This document shows positions 19,301-26,933 of a DNA stretch of 64,000 bases, piece after piece (the first letter of the stretch is position 1; each line of letters begins with the position of its first letter). Source of the DNA: Herbaspirillum robiniae (GTDB lineage Bacteria; Pseudomonadota; Gammaproteobacteria; Burkholderiales; Burkholderiaceae_D). The DNA lies in the NCBI RefSeq assembly GCF_002213415.1, contig NZ_NJGU01000011.1, positions 186,001 through 250,000 on the forward strand. The letters are read 5' to 3'. The notes under the pieces were generated by a model that did not search any database, was not told where the DNA came from, and saw only the letters and a list, made by a program, of their open reading frames with translations. The position numbers were made by a program, and so were the translations under genes.

Positions 19301-19389
19301 GCCACCAGATCCATGACGGCGCCGGGCGCGAGGCGGTGCATGTGGCGCGCGTGCTGGCGGCGGCGCTGGAGGGCGTGGCGGTGAGCTGA
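16372..19389 (+). CDS. FAD-linked oxidase / Fe-S heterodisulfide-type dehydrogenase (D-lactate/D-2-hydroxyglutarate dehydrogenase-like)
   Basis: A 1005-aa fusion like YdiJ. Order: FAD-binding-4 domain (about 45-200, with ARGAGTSQCGQT and GMAGNNSCGSRSIEYGN), FAD-oxidase C domain (to about 540, with GEHGDGLCRGEW), a ferredoxin domain (CNNNGHCRKF from residue 594; CVSCKGCKRDCP from residue 654) and two cysteine-rich CCG domains (LCCGRTYLAAG and HGHCHQKA...SSCCGMAGSFG). Likely oxidises a D-2-hydroxy acid and passes electrons to the quinone pool. AGGA lies before the ATG; a TTG six codons upstream is less likely. Last gene of the GntR-linked cluster, 33 bases after the hydratase gene. Confidence 0.88.
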   Translation: MLVKPIHLVPPGARRSASLSPFAAQLQRELRGEAMFGLADRGRYATDASIYQITPLGVAVPRDQDDLALALDIARQHRMPVLARGAGTSQCGQTVGEALVIDNSKYLNRVVDFDPAGMSVTVEPGMVLDHLNAWLKPHGLWFPVDVSTAAQCTIGGMAGNNSCGSRSIEYGNMVHNVQAIDAILADGGEGRFTRLPDMPEQGRIGGIVRDLQSIARRERNEIAERVPKVLRRVAGYNIDLFDCQNPRAYTDDGVANLAHILVGSEGTLAYSRRITLRLQPLPAHKTLGVVNFPTFYQAMDMTQHIVKLGPSAVELVDRTMIELSMGNPAFRPVIGKALRGSPDAILLVEFSGEEQATQVDKLKRLVELMGDLGLPGSVVEMPGAAEQKALWEVRKAGLNIMMSMKGDGKPVSFIEDCAVPLEHLAEYTSQLTEVFHKYGTEGTWYAHASVGTLHVRPILDMRRGGAKDMREIADAAAALVRKYKGAYSGEHGDGLCRGEWVAWQYGPRINAAFAEIKQLFDPDNRFNPDKIVRPPKMDDAANFRFAPGYRELPHSPVLDWSAWNVVRDPLSGEQGAPGSGGDRSGGLAKLVEMCNNNGHCRKFDAGTMCPSYRVTRDEKHVTRGRANTLRLAMSGQLGEAGLASPEVKEVLDLCVSCKGCKRDCPTGVDMARIKIEARAAWSARHGVGLRERLIARMPAYAPLAGRIGGALALAERIPLLSGWVKGWLGLAAQRSLPRFHSAFLDGARPAAQPGDAGEVLLFVDTFNNHMEPENARAAQRVLEAAGYRVHFNTLPGQRPLCCGRTYLAAGMVDDAKAEARRTLDALLPYVRRGVAVVGLEPSCLLSLRDEFLGYGYGEEARQLADASFLFEEFLLAERRAGRMALALKPLPAARILLHGHCHQKAFDAFKPVPAVLQWIPGAQVEVVESSCCGMAGSFGYEAEHYEASMAMAELSLLPAVRKAGEDVLVVADGTSCRHQIHDGAGREAVHVARVLAAALEGVAVS

Positions 19390-19549
19390 CGCCGTTGCGC
19401 TCGGGAGCGTCAAGGCGGCGATCCGGTTCGTCTCGACATGGCGAACCGGCGCGCCCCGTCGGCGCCGCCGATTTATGGCAAGATGCTCGCCAGCCGCTTT
19501 GAGCGGCACGCCGCGCGCAGGGGGCGCAGCGGCATTTGCGAACATCTCC

Positions 19550-20242
19550 ATGCAGGCATCTCCTTCCAGTCCGCTGATCAAAGTCGCGCTCGTCGAGGAC
19601 GACGCCTACTTCCAACAGGCCTTCCAGGACGCCATCGCCCAGGCCGCCGACATGCAGCTGGTCAGCATGTCCGGCACGCTGGCCCAGGGCCTGGCGGCGC
19701 TGGAGCATGGCGCGCCCGACGTGCTGCTGGTGGACATCGGCTTGCCCGACGGCTCCGGCATCGACCTCATCCGCGCCGCGCACGCGCGCTACCCGGCCTG
19801 CCATTCCATGGTCTGCACCACCTTCGGCGACGAGGCGCACGTGATGTGTTCGCTGGAGGCCGGCGCCTCCGGCTACCTGCTCAAGGATAGCGCGCCGGCG
19901 CGCATCGTCGACGAGATCCGCAGCCTGCACGGCGGCGGCAGCCCGATCAGCCCGCTGATCGCGCGCCAGGTGCTGATGCGCTTTCGCGGCAAGCCGCAGC
20001 CGGCGGAGCCAGCGCCCGCGGTGAGCACCGCGGCGGCGGCCACGACCGGCTTGTCCGCGCGCGAAACCGAGGTGCTGGAGTACATCACGCGCGGCTTCAC
20101 CGCCGAGGAGATCGCCGGCCTGATGCAGATCTCGCGCCACACCGTGCTGACCTTCGTGCGACGCATCTACGCCAAGCTGGAGGTGCACTCCAAGGCCGAG
20201 GCCATCTTCGAGGCGCGCAACCGCGGCCTGATCCGGGAGTAG
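19550..20242 (+). CDS. NarL/LuxR-type response regulator
   Basis: A 230-aa DNA-binding response regulator. The receiver (residues 10-125) has the acidic pocket VEDD (16-18), phospho-acceptor D62 in VLLVDIGLPDG and the conserved Lys K112 in LLKDSAP. The LuxR helix-turn-helix is at about 165-225 (LSARETEVLEYITRGFTAEEIAGLMQIS). The gene ends 3 bases before the histidine kinase gene, its likely partner. Start chosen at the ATG about ten residues before the first receiver strand; an in-frame upstream extension reads as non-coding. Confidence 0.9.
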   Translation: MQASPSSPLIKVALVEDDAYFQQAFQDAIAQAADMQLVSMSGTLAQGLAALEHGAPDVLLVDIGLPDGSGIDLIRAAHARYPACHSMVCTTFGDEAHVMCSLEAGASGYLLKDSAPARIVDEIRSLHGGGSPISPLIARQVLMRFRGKPQPAEPAPAVSTAAAATTGLSARETEVLEYITRGFTAEEIAGLMQISRHTVLTFVRRIYAKLEVHSKAEAIFEARNRGLIRE

Positions 20243-20245
20243 CGC

Positions 20246-22165
20246 ATGGGAGCCGCGGGCGCGCTGCGCACCTTCCTCTGTTCCTGCTGGCTGCTGCTGT
20301 GCACGGGGCTGGCGCATGCGCAAGTGACGCACCTGGTGCGCGCCGACGTGATGGTCACGCCGCCTTCCGGCTACCAGCCGCCGTTATCGTCCTTCGATCC
20401 GGCGTCGCTGGCCGGGCCGTGGCGGGAGGTCGCGCTGCCCGACAAGTTCGACCAGGGCACGCCGGAGCGCTCCGCCGGCGGGCCGCTCAAGCCCGGCGCG
20501 ATGGCCACCACCTGGTACCGCATTTCGCTGGCCGGCGTGGCCGCCGCGCCCGGGCCGGTCGCATTGCACCTGCTGCGCTGGCAGGCCGCGGGCCAGCTGG
20601 CCGTGTATGGCGACGGCCAGCTGCTGTACCGCTCCCAGGGCTCGCCGGCGTGGAACCATTTTCGCCATCCGGCGCTGGTGATCCCCTTGCGCGAGACCGC
20701 CGAGGCGCCCTTGCCCAAAACGCTGCTGGTGCGGCTGGACACCTTCCCCGGCGCCGCCGGCGCGATCACCTCCCTGTACGCCGGGCCGGAGCGCGAGATC
20801 TACGGCCGCTACGCCGGCCGCGAATGGCTGGAGTACCAGCTGCCGTTCATGATGAGCGCGGCCTTCCTGGCGGTCGGCCTGTTTTCCTTCGGCGTGTGGC
20901 TGGTGCGCCGGCGCGAGCCCATCTATTTCCTGGTGTTCGTGATCGCGGTCTGCACCGTGGTGCGCCGCTGGCACATCTACGCCGGGCTGGAGCAGCTGAC
21001 CATCTCCGACCAGTGGTTCGGCTGGCTCACCTACAACGCGCTGAACTGGCAGATCGTGGCGCTGCAATACTTCGCGCGCCTGCTGCACGGGCGCGACCAC
21101 CGCTGGTTCAACCGCATCACGGTCGGCTTCGCCGGCCTGATGACGCTGGCCACGCTGCCGCTGTCGGCGCTGCAGCCGGGGCTGGTGCTGGTCAAGCCGC
21201 TGCTGTACGTGGTGCCGATCCTGCTGGGCGCGGTCATGACGGTACGCAACATGTGGGACGGCTGGCAAAGCCGCTCCTACGAGGCGCGCCTGCTGGGCGG
21301 CTGGATGGTGGTCAGCTTGAGCTTCGGCACCTATGACTGGTTCAAGGTGAAGTACCAGTTCAACATCGAAGGCTTCTACCTGACGCCTTATGCGGCGATG
21401 GTGATGTTCGTGGTCATCACCTACATTCTGTTCCGGCGCTACGTCAACGCCGTGGCCGAGACCGAGCGCAGCAAAGAGACTCTTGAAGTGCGCCTGCGCC
21501 AGCGCGAGCAGGAGCTGGCCGAGAGCTACGAGAAGCTGCGCGAGGTGGAGAAGGCGCGCACCCTCAGCATGGAGCGCCAGCGCATGATGCAGGACATGCA
21601 CGACGTGCTGGGCCTGTCGCTGATCGGCGCCTTGCGCATGGTCGAGCGCGGCCGGCTCGACGAGCGCGAGGTGGCGCAGATCCTGAGCTCCTGCATCGAC
21701 GACCTGAAGCTGGCGATCGACTCGCTGGAGCCGGTCGACGCCGACCTGCTGCTGTTGCTGGCGACGCTGCGCTTTCGCCTCGGGCCGCGGCTGGAGGCGG
21801 CGGGCATCCGCCTGGCCTGGAAGGTGGAGACGGTGCCGGCGCTGCCCTGGCTGGATCCGCGCCACGCGCTGCACATCCTGCGCATCCTGCAGGAAGCCTT
21901 CGCCAACATCATCAAGCACACCTCGGCCACCGAGATCGCGGTGTCCACCGCCGTCACGCATGACGGCGTGAGCGTGGCGGTCGAGGACAACGGCCCGGGA
22001 TTTTCACTGGAACAAGGGCTGGCGCAGGGCGGCAAGGGCTTGCGCAACCAGATGCGCCGCGCCGAGGCCATCGGCGCGCGCATCGAGTGGCAGCCGTCGC
22101 CCGGCGGCACGCGCATGGTGCTGCAGCTGCCCCTGGTGCAGCGCACGCTTGCGGCGCCGGCATAG
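20246..22165 (+). CDS. Sensor histidine kinase, 7TMR-DISM type with HisKA_3 domain
   Basis: A 639-aa membrane kinase. Signal peptide (to about residue 27), a periplasmic beta-rich sensor region (about 30-195), seven membrane helices (about 205-400), a coiled coil (about 405-440: TERSKETLEVRLRQREQELAESYEKLREVEKA), the HisKA_3 dimerisation part with phospho-His H452 in MQDMHDVLGLSLIGAL, and an HATPase_c domain (NIIKHTS, VEDNGPGFSLEQG, GGKGLRNQMRRAE). It follows the regulator gene at 19550 with a 3-base gap, so the two form a two-component system. The sensor resembles carbohydrate- or ligand-binding DISM modules; signal unknown. Confidence 0.9.
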   Translation: MGAAGALRTFLCSCWLLLCTGLAHAQVTHLVRADVMVTPPSGYQPPLSSFDPASLAGPWREVALPDKFDQGTPERSAGGPLKPGAMATTWYRISLAGVAAAPGPVALHLLRWQAAGQLAVYGDGQLLYRSQGSPAWNHFRHPALVIPLRETAEAPLPKTLLVRLDTFPGAAGAITSLYAGPEREIYGRYAGREWLEYQLPFMMSAAFLAVGLFSFGVWLVRRREPIYFLVFVIAVCTVVRRWHIYAGLEQLTISDQWFGWLTYNALNWQIVALQYFARLLHGRDHRWFNRITVGFAGLMTLATLPLSALQPGLVLVKPLLYVVPILLGAVMTVRNMWDGWQSRSYEARLLGGWMVVSLSFGTYDWFKVKYQFNIEGFYLTPYAAMVMFVVITYILFRRYVNAVAETERSKETLEVRLRQREQELAESYEKLREVEKARTLSMERQRMMQDMHDVLGLSLIGALRMVERGRLDEREVAQILSSCIDDLKLAIDSLEPVDADLLLLLATLRFRLGPRLEAAGIRLAWKVETVPALPWLDPRHALHILRILQEAFANIIKHTSATEIAVSTAVTHDGVSVAVEDNGPGFSLEQGLAQGGKGLRNQMRRAEAIGARIEWQPSPGGTRMVLQLPLVQRTLAAPA

Positions 22166-22192
22166 CAGCGAAAGGCGTAGGCGCCTTTGTGC

Positions 22193-23236
22193 CTAGCCGC
22201 GCCGCTTGCAGCAATACATGGCCTGGTCGGCCCGCTGCAGCAAGACGCTGAAGTCGCAATTCTCCGCCGGCGAAATGCTGGCGATGCCGATCGACAGCGT
22301 GATGCGCTGGTGCGGCCACTGCGTGCTGTCCATGACCGCGTGGATGCGATCGGCCACCATGCCGGCGCTGGCCTCGGGCGTGCCCGGCAGGATCACGGCA
22401 AACTCATCCCCGCCCAGGCGCGCCACGAAATCGCTGCCGCGCAGCGGCATGCTCAGCACCTGGCCCAGCTTCACCAGAATGCGGTCGCCGGCCGGATGGC
22501 CGTGGGTATCGTTGTAATGCTTGAAACGGTTGACGTCGATCATCAGCAGCGACAGCGGCGCGCCGCCGCGCAGGTGGCGCGTCCATTCCTCGTGCAGGCG
22601 CTGGTCGAAGGCGCGCCGGTTGCCCACGCCCGTCAGGCCGTCGGTCAGCACCTGCTGCTGCAGGCGGCCGATTTCACGCTGCATGCACAGCCGTTCGGCC
22701 AGGTTGCGCGCCAGCAGCGGCAGGGCCGCGCGCTGCGCGGGCGTGAGCCGGCGCGCCTGGCGGTCCAGCACGCACAGCGTGCCCAGGAAGCCGTCGCCGG
22801 TATCGCCGAAGGTGGCGGCCGCGTAGAAGCGCGCGTGCGGCACCCCGGCCACCATGGGGGAGCCGGAAAATCCCGTGTGGCCGGCCAGGTCGGCGATCTC
22901 GGTGACGTCGTCGGCGCAGCCGGCCGCGGCTTCGCACAGGTTGAAGTCGGTGTTGCTGCGCAGGACCCCGCTTTGCCCGGGAAAGCGCCACCACTGACGC
23001 CGCGCGGGCGCATAGGCCGCGGCCGTCGCATCGGCGCCCGGCGCCGGCGGCGCGAAATGCCCGTGCAGCTGGGACACCATCACCATCGGCGTCTCGCACA
23101 GTTGCCCGGCCAGCGCGGTGAAGTCGCCCAGCAGCTTGCCCAGCGCCGCGTCGGGCTCGTGGGAGGGGTGTTCCGGCAGGAGGGGGGATGCCGTACGGTG
23201 GTGGTCCATGGTTCTCGTCGGCTGCAGGACGTTCAT
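22193..23236 (-). CDS. GAF-GGDEF diguanylate cyclase
   Basis: A 347-aa cyclic-di-GMP synthase. A GAF domain (about residues 40-185; GVPHARFYAAATF, LGTLCVLDRQARRLT) precedes a GGDEF domain with an intact catalytic motif RLGGDEFAVIL and an inhibitory I-site RGSD five residues before it. No transmembrane segment, so cytosolic. Convergent with the kinase gene (27 bases apart) and divergent from the regulator at 23522. The start is uncertain: ATG at 23236 or 23209 both have weak ribosome sites. Placement between two related regulators suggests they may act in one signalling network. Confidence 0.88.
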   Translation of the reverse strand: MNVLQPTRTMDHHRTASPLLPEHPSHEPDAALGKLLGDFTALAGQLCETPMVMVSQLHGHFAPPAPGADATAAAYAPARRQWWRFPGQSGVLRSNTDFNLCEAAAGCADDVTEIADLAGHTGFSGSPMVAGVPHARFYAAATFGDTGDGFLGTLCVLDRQARRLTPAQRAALPLLARNLAERLCMQREIGRLQQQVLTDGLTGVGNRRAFDQRLHEEWTRHLRGGAPLSLLMIDVNRFKHYNDTHGHPAGDRILVKLGQVLSMPLRGSDFVARLGGDEFAVILPGTPEASAGMVADRIHAVMDSTQWPHQRITLSIGIASISPAENCDFSVLLQRADQAMYCCKRRG

Positions 23237-23521
23237 TGGGCTGGGATTCCCGATCGCGGCGGGAGCTGGGTAACGCAACGGGGGACGGGGTCGGGGCCTG
23301 CGACCGCCGTCGGCACGGCAACGAAGACAGACCCGCTGCGGGTGACTCTAACCGGGAGCGCCGCGCCTGCATATCGCAAGAAATGGGGACATCGCCATCC
23401 CGCAAGCTTGTCTACAATTGCCGCCGGGCCTGTCGGAATCTGTCAAAAAAAGCACGAGGACACGAACCTGGGCGGCAGGCCCTTCATGCTGCGTCATGCT
23501 TCGGAGAAAGCGACCGCCATC

Positions 23522-24178
23522 ATGTTCCAATCCGTTCTTCCCGCCGGGCCTCATACGCATCCGGCGCCTTCCCTGCAGCGAATCCACCTGATGCTGGTCG
23601 ACGACGACGCCGAGTTTCGCGGCGCCGTGATGGCGGCATTGCAATGTTGCTCCGATATCACGCCGGTCGCGGCCGCGGCCAGCCGCGCCGATGGACTGGC
23701 GCTGCTTTCGCGCGCGCCGGCCGACGTCATGCTGGTGGCCCCGGCCTTGCCCGATGGTTCGGGCCTGGAGGTGATCCGCGCCGCCGTGCGCCGATGGCCG
23801 GGATGCGCGGTGATGGTCGCCACCACCCTGGGCGACCGCGCCGACCTGCTCGATTGCATCGAGGCGGGCGCCGCCGGGTATTTGCCCAAGGACAGCGCGC
23901 CGGGCCACATCCTCGACGAGATCCGCGGCCTCAGCAACGGCGGCGGCAGCATCAACCCACTGATCGCGCATCGCATCCTGATGCGCTCGCGGCGCGGCGA
24001 ACCGGCGCTTTCCACCTATGAGGCGCAGGCGCTGGAGCTGATCGCCCGCGGTTTTACCGCCGACGAGGCGGCGCGCCGCATGGAGGTCTCGCGGCATACC
24101 GTGTCGTCTTTCGTGCGCAGCGTGTACGCCAGGATGCAGGCGCTTGCGGCGTCGCGCCCGGATGGCCTGGCGTCTTAG
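23522..24178 (+). CDS. Atypical LuxR-type response regulator lacking the phospho-acceptor aspartate
   Basis: A 218-aa paralogue of the regulator at 19550-20242. Shared segments include GYLPKDSAPGHILDEIRGL, GGGSINPLIAHRILMR and the LuxR helix-turn-helix ARGFTADEAARRMEVSRHTV. The acidic triad VDDD (26-29) and Lys K123 are kept, but the phospho-acceptor position reads VMLVAPALPDG: Ala73 replaces Asp. It is therefore probably not phosphorylated in the normal way. The ATG at 23522 is used; ATG 23486 is possible. No kinase gene is adjacent. It may act by dimerising with or competing against the other regulator; inferred. Confidence 0.82.
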   Translation: MFQSVLPAGPHTHPAPSLQRIHLMLVDDDAEFRGAVMAALQCCSDITPVAAAASRADGLALLSRAPADVMLVAPALPDGSGLEVIRAAVRRWPGCAVMVATTLGDRADLLDCIEAGAAGYLPKDSAPGHILDEIRGLSNGGGSINPLIAHRILMRSRRGEPALSTYEAQALELIARGFTADEAARRMEVSRHTVSSFVRSVYARMQALAASRPDGLAS

Positions 24179-24286
24179 CGTGCGGGCGTCACCGGCCTGG
24201 CCCAGGCCAGATTGGAGGCGGTCGCGTGCTGCCGGGCCGTTGACGGTAAAATCCGGATTCGATTTCCGCTTTCCCAAGGAAGCTCC

Positions 24287-24925
24287 ATGGACGCCCTGTT
24301 CTTCATCCCCGTTGCCGTCATGCTGGCGCTGGTGCCCGGCCCCAACAATTTCTGCGCGCTCAACAACGGCATTCGCCGCGGCGTCGGCCCGGCCCTGCTG
24401 GCGACCTTCGGCCGCGTGACCGCGTTCGCGATCTTCCTGACCATCTCGGCGCTGGGCCTGGGCGCGATGCTGCTGGCCTCGGAAACCGCCTTCGAGGCGG
24501 TGAAATGGGTGGGCGCGCTCTACCTGTTCTACCTCGGCTGGCGCGCCTGGCGCAGCCGCGAGTTCCACGGGCTGGAGCTGGCCGATGCCGTCGCCGTGCC
24601 GGGCAAGGCCGCGCCGGCGCAGAAGGGCGTGGGCGCGCTGGCCATGCAGGAGTTTCTGCTGGGCATCACCAATCCCAAGGCCATCATGCTGTTCGCGGCG
24701 ATCTTCCCGCAGTTCATCGACCAGTCGCGCCCCGCCGCGCACCAGTTCCTGGTGCTGGGCTCGATCTACCTGGCCGCCGAGTTCGTCTCGACCGCCGTGT
24801 ATTCGCTGTGCGGCACGCAGATCCGCCATTTCATCCGCACCTCGCGCGGCGTGGCCCGGCTCAACAAGCTGACCGGCGGGTTCTTCATCGGCGCGGGCGC
24901 CTTGTTGCTGGCCGCCCGCCAGTAG
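24287..24925 (+). CDS. LysE/RhtB family amino-acid exporter
   Basis: A 212-aa inner-membrane protein with about six spans. Family hallmarks: the N-terminal FFIPVAVMLALVPGPNNF (PGPN motif), GALYLFYLGWRAWRS, and the central FLLGITNPKAIMLFAAIFPQFI. AAGGA lies 6 bases before the ATG; in-frame upstream extensions lack a site. Likely exports an amino acid or derivative. Monocistronic, followed by a terminator. Confidence 0.9.
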   Translation: MDALFFIPVAVMLALVPGPNNFCALNNGIRRGVGPALLATFGRVTAFAIFLTISALGLGAMLLASETAFEAVKWVGALYLFYLGWRAWRSREFHGLELADAVAVPGKAAPAQKGVGALAMQEFLLGITNPKAIMLFAAIFPQFIDQSRPAAHQFLVLGSIYLAAEFVSTAVYSLCGTQIRHFIRTSRGVARLNKLTGGFFIGAGALLLAARQ

Positions 24926-24944
24926 GCGCCGCTTACTCGCACGG

Positions 24945-24972
24945 AAAAAGGCCACCCGAGGGTGGCCTTTTT
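24945..24972. terminator. Bidirectional intrinsic terminator
   Basis: Stem AAAAAGGCCACCC / GGGTGGCCTTTTT with a 2-base spacer, between the convergent LysE and SDR genes. Confidence 0.88.
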
Positions 24973-24998
24973 GCTGTCCTGCCTGCGGGTTGCGGCAA

Positions 24999-25748
24999 TC
25001 AGATTTGCGCCATGCCGCCGTCGACGAACAGTTCGATGCCGTTGACGAAGCTGGCGGCGTCGGAGGCCAGGAAGGCCACCGCGCGGCCGATCTCGCTAGG
25101 CTCGCCCAGGCGGCCCAGCGGCACCTGCGAGGCCAGGAAGTCATACAGGCCCTGGCGCGCATCGTCGGGCACCAGGCCGCCCAGGCCGGGCGTGCGGATC
25201 GGGCCGGGGCTGATGGCGTTGACGCGGATGCCGCGGTCCTTCAGGTCCAGCGCCCAGGAGCGGGCGAAGTTGCGCACGGCGGCCTTGCTGGCGCTGTAGA
25301 CGCTGAAGTTGGCGGTGCCCTGGATCGAGGTGGTCGACGAGGTGAGGATCACCGAGGCGCCGTCGGTCAGCAGCGGCAGCGCCTTTTGCACGGTGAACAG
25401 CACGCCGCGCACATTGGTGCCGAAGATGCGGTCGAAGTGTTCCTCGGTGATCGCGCCCAGCGGCATCATGTCGCCGCCGCCGGCGTTGGCGAACAGGATA
25501 TCCAGCTTGCCTTCGCTCTTGGCGATGCGGGCGTACACCGCGTCCAGGTCGGCCAGCACCGAGGCGTCGGCGCGGATGCCGGTGGCGGCGCTGCCGATGG
25601 CGGCGACCGCGGCATCCAGCTCGGCCTGGCGGCGGCCGGTGATGAAGACTTTGGCGCCTTGCGCCGCCAGTTCCTGGGCGGTGGCCAGGCCGATGCCGGT
25701 GGTGCCGCCGGTTACCAGTGCGATCTTGCCGTCGAGTTGCTTGTTCAT
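24999..25748 (-). CDS. Short-chain dehydrogenase/reductase (SDR)
   Basis: Classical NAD(P)-dependent SDR of 249 aa. Cofactor motif TGGTTGIG (13-20), NAG at 88-90, catalytic Ser near 137-138 and Tyr151-x3-Lys155 (YSASK), plus the PGPIRTPG loop. The arginine pair after the second strand (TGRR, 38-41 region) favours NADPH. AGGAG lies 7 bases before the ATG. Divergent from a LysR regulator, with an 18-bp perfect palindrome in the shared spacer, so the regulator very likely controls it. Substrate unknown. Confidence 0.92.
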   Translation of the reverse strand: MNKQLDGKIALVTGGTTGIGLATAQELAAQGAKVFITGRRQAELDAAVAAIGSAATGIRADASVLADLDAVYARIAKSEGKLDILFANAGGGDMMPLGAITEEHFDRIFGTNVRGVLFTVQKALPLLTDGASVILTSSTTSIQGTANFSVYSASKAAVRNFARSWALDLKDRGIRVNAISPGPIRTPGLGGLVPDDARQGLYDFLASQVPLGRLGEPSEIGRAVAFLASDAASFVNGIELFVDGGMAQI

Positions 25749-25896
25749 GGTCTTGCTCCTTTTTCGTCGATGAGGGATGGGTAATGCCTGTTGCGATCCG
25801 CGTCCGCTTGCCTTGGTTTGGCCGCTGTGTCGTGCAGGCATGGAGCTACTTTAGCGATCCGTCGTTTATTGAAAAAGTATGTAAAATGAAAATGAC

Positions 25897-25914
25897 TATC
25901 CATGTACATGGATA
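25897..25914. promoter_or_regulatory. Perfect 18-bp palindrome in the SDR/LysR spacer, probable LysR operator
   Basis: TATCCATGTACATGGATA, 35 bases upstream of the LysR start codon and about 150 bases upstream of the SDR gene. Perfect dyad in an AT-rich stretch, the position expected for an autoregulatory LysR site. Confidence 0.6.
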
Positions 25915-25948
25915 ATAAGCATCGTCGCACCCCTGCAAGGAAAATCAA

Positions 25949-26854
25949 ATGGACCAGATACAGGCCATCAGGGCCTTCGCCCGCGTGGTGGAAGCCGGCA
26001 ACTTCACGCGCGCCGCCGATTCGCTGGAGATGCCCAACGCCACGCTGAGCAAGCTGGTGCAGGAGCTGGAGGCGCATCTGGGCATCCGCCTGCTGCAGCG
26101 GACCACGCGCCGCGTGAGCGTCACCCCGGAGGGGCAGGACTATTACGAGAAGACCATGCGCATCCTGCGCGACCTGGAAGATGTCGATACCTCCTTCAAC
26201 GCCGCCCGCAGCAAGCCGCGCGGCCAACTGCGCATCGACGTCGGCGGCTCCACCGCGCGCGACGTGCTGATCCCGGCGCTGCCGGAGTTCATGGCCCTGT
26301 ATCCCGACATCCGGATCGACCTCGGCGTGTCCGACCGCGCGGTGGACCTGATCGGCGACAGCGTCGACTGCGTCATCCGCGGCGGCGCGCTGGACAATTC
26401 ATCGCTGGTGGCGCGCAAGATCGGCCAGGCGCGCATGGTCACCTGCGCCACGCCGGCCTACCTGAAGCAATACGGGGTGCCGGCCTATCCGGAGGAGCTG
26501 AAGAACGGCCATCGCCTGGTGAGCTACGTGACGACCCAGAACGGCCGCGCCATGCCTTTTCGTTTCGAGCGCGACGGCGAGAAGAGCGAGATCAAGATCG
26601 AGCACCGCATCGGCATCAACGAGAGCAACGCTCACCTGGCGGCGGGGCTGGCGGGCCTGGGCATCATCCAGACCTTTTCCTACGCGGCCGGCCCGTCGCT
26701 GAAGGACGGCGCGCTGGTGGAGATTCTCAAGAAATGGCGGCCGGCGGCCTATCCGTTCTACGTGGTGTATCCGCAGAGCCGGCACCTGACGCATCGCCTG
26801 CGGGTGTTCATCGACTGGCTGGTCGAGGTCTTCCCGGGGCGCATCGGCGCTTGA
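25949..26854 (+). CDS. LysR family transcriptional regulator
   Basis: A 301-aa regulator. Winged helix-turn-helix at residues 1-60 (MDQIQAIRAFARVVEAGNFTRAADSLEMPNATLSKLVQELE) and a LysR substrate-binding domain from about 90 (RGQLRIDVGGSTARDVLIPALPEF). Of the CrgA-like subgroup often paired with an oxidoreductase gene. AAGGA precedes the ATG. Expected to sense a small molecule related to the adjacent SDR. Confidence 0.92.
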   Translation: MDQIQAIRAFARVVEAGNFTRAADSLEMPNATLSKLVQELEAHLGIRLLQRTTRRVSVTPEGQDYYEKTMRILRDLEDVDTSFNAARSKPRGQLRIDVGGSTARDVLIPALPEFMALYPDIRIDLGVSDRAVDLIGDSVDCVIRGGALDNSSLVARKIGQARMVTCATPAYLKQYGVPAYPEELKNGHRLVSYVTTQNGRAMPFRFERDGEKSEIKIEHRIGINESNAHLAAGLAGLGIIQTFSYAAGPSLKDGALVEILKKWRPAAYPFYVVYPQSRHLTHRLRVFIDWLVEVFPGRIGA

Positions 26855-26862
26855 GCGGCGGG

Positions 26863-26901
26863 CAAAAAAAAAAGCAGGGGCCGCGAGGCGCCCTGCAAAA
26901 A
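26863..26901. terminator. Terminator for the porin gene (minus), possibly bidirectional
   Basis: Hairpin with arms GCAGGG and CCCTGC; read on the minus strand it is followed by ten T. It lies between the LysR gene and the convergent porin gene. Confidence 0.75.
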
Positions 26902-26933
26902 GTGAGACCCATCTCCTCAAGACTGCGTGCGGC

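Noticed and set aside
15550-19581. Very long minus-strand open frame (over 1300 codons) opposite the hydratase and FAD/Fe-S dehydrogenase genes
   Set aside because: Composition is His/Arg/Gln/Gly-rich with no domain, the pattern expected opposite a GC-rich gene with strong third-position bias; the plus-strand proteins have clear motifs.
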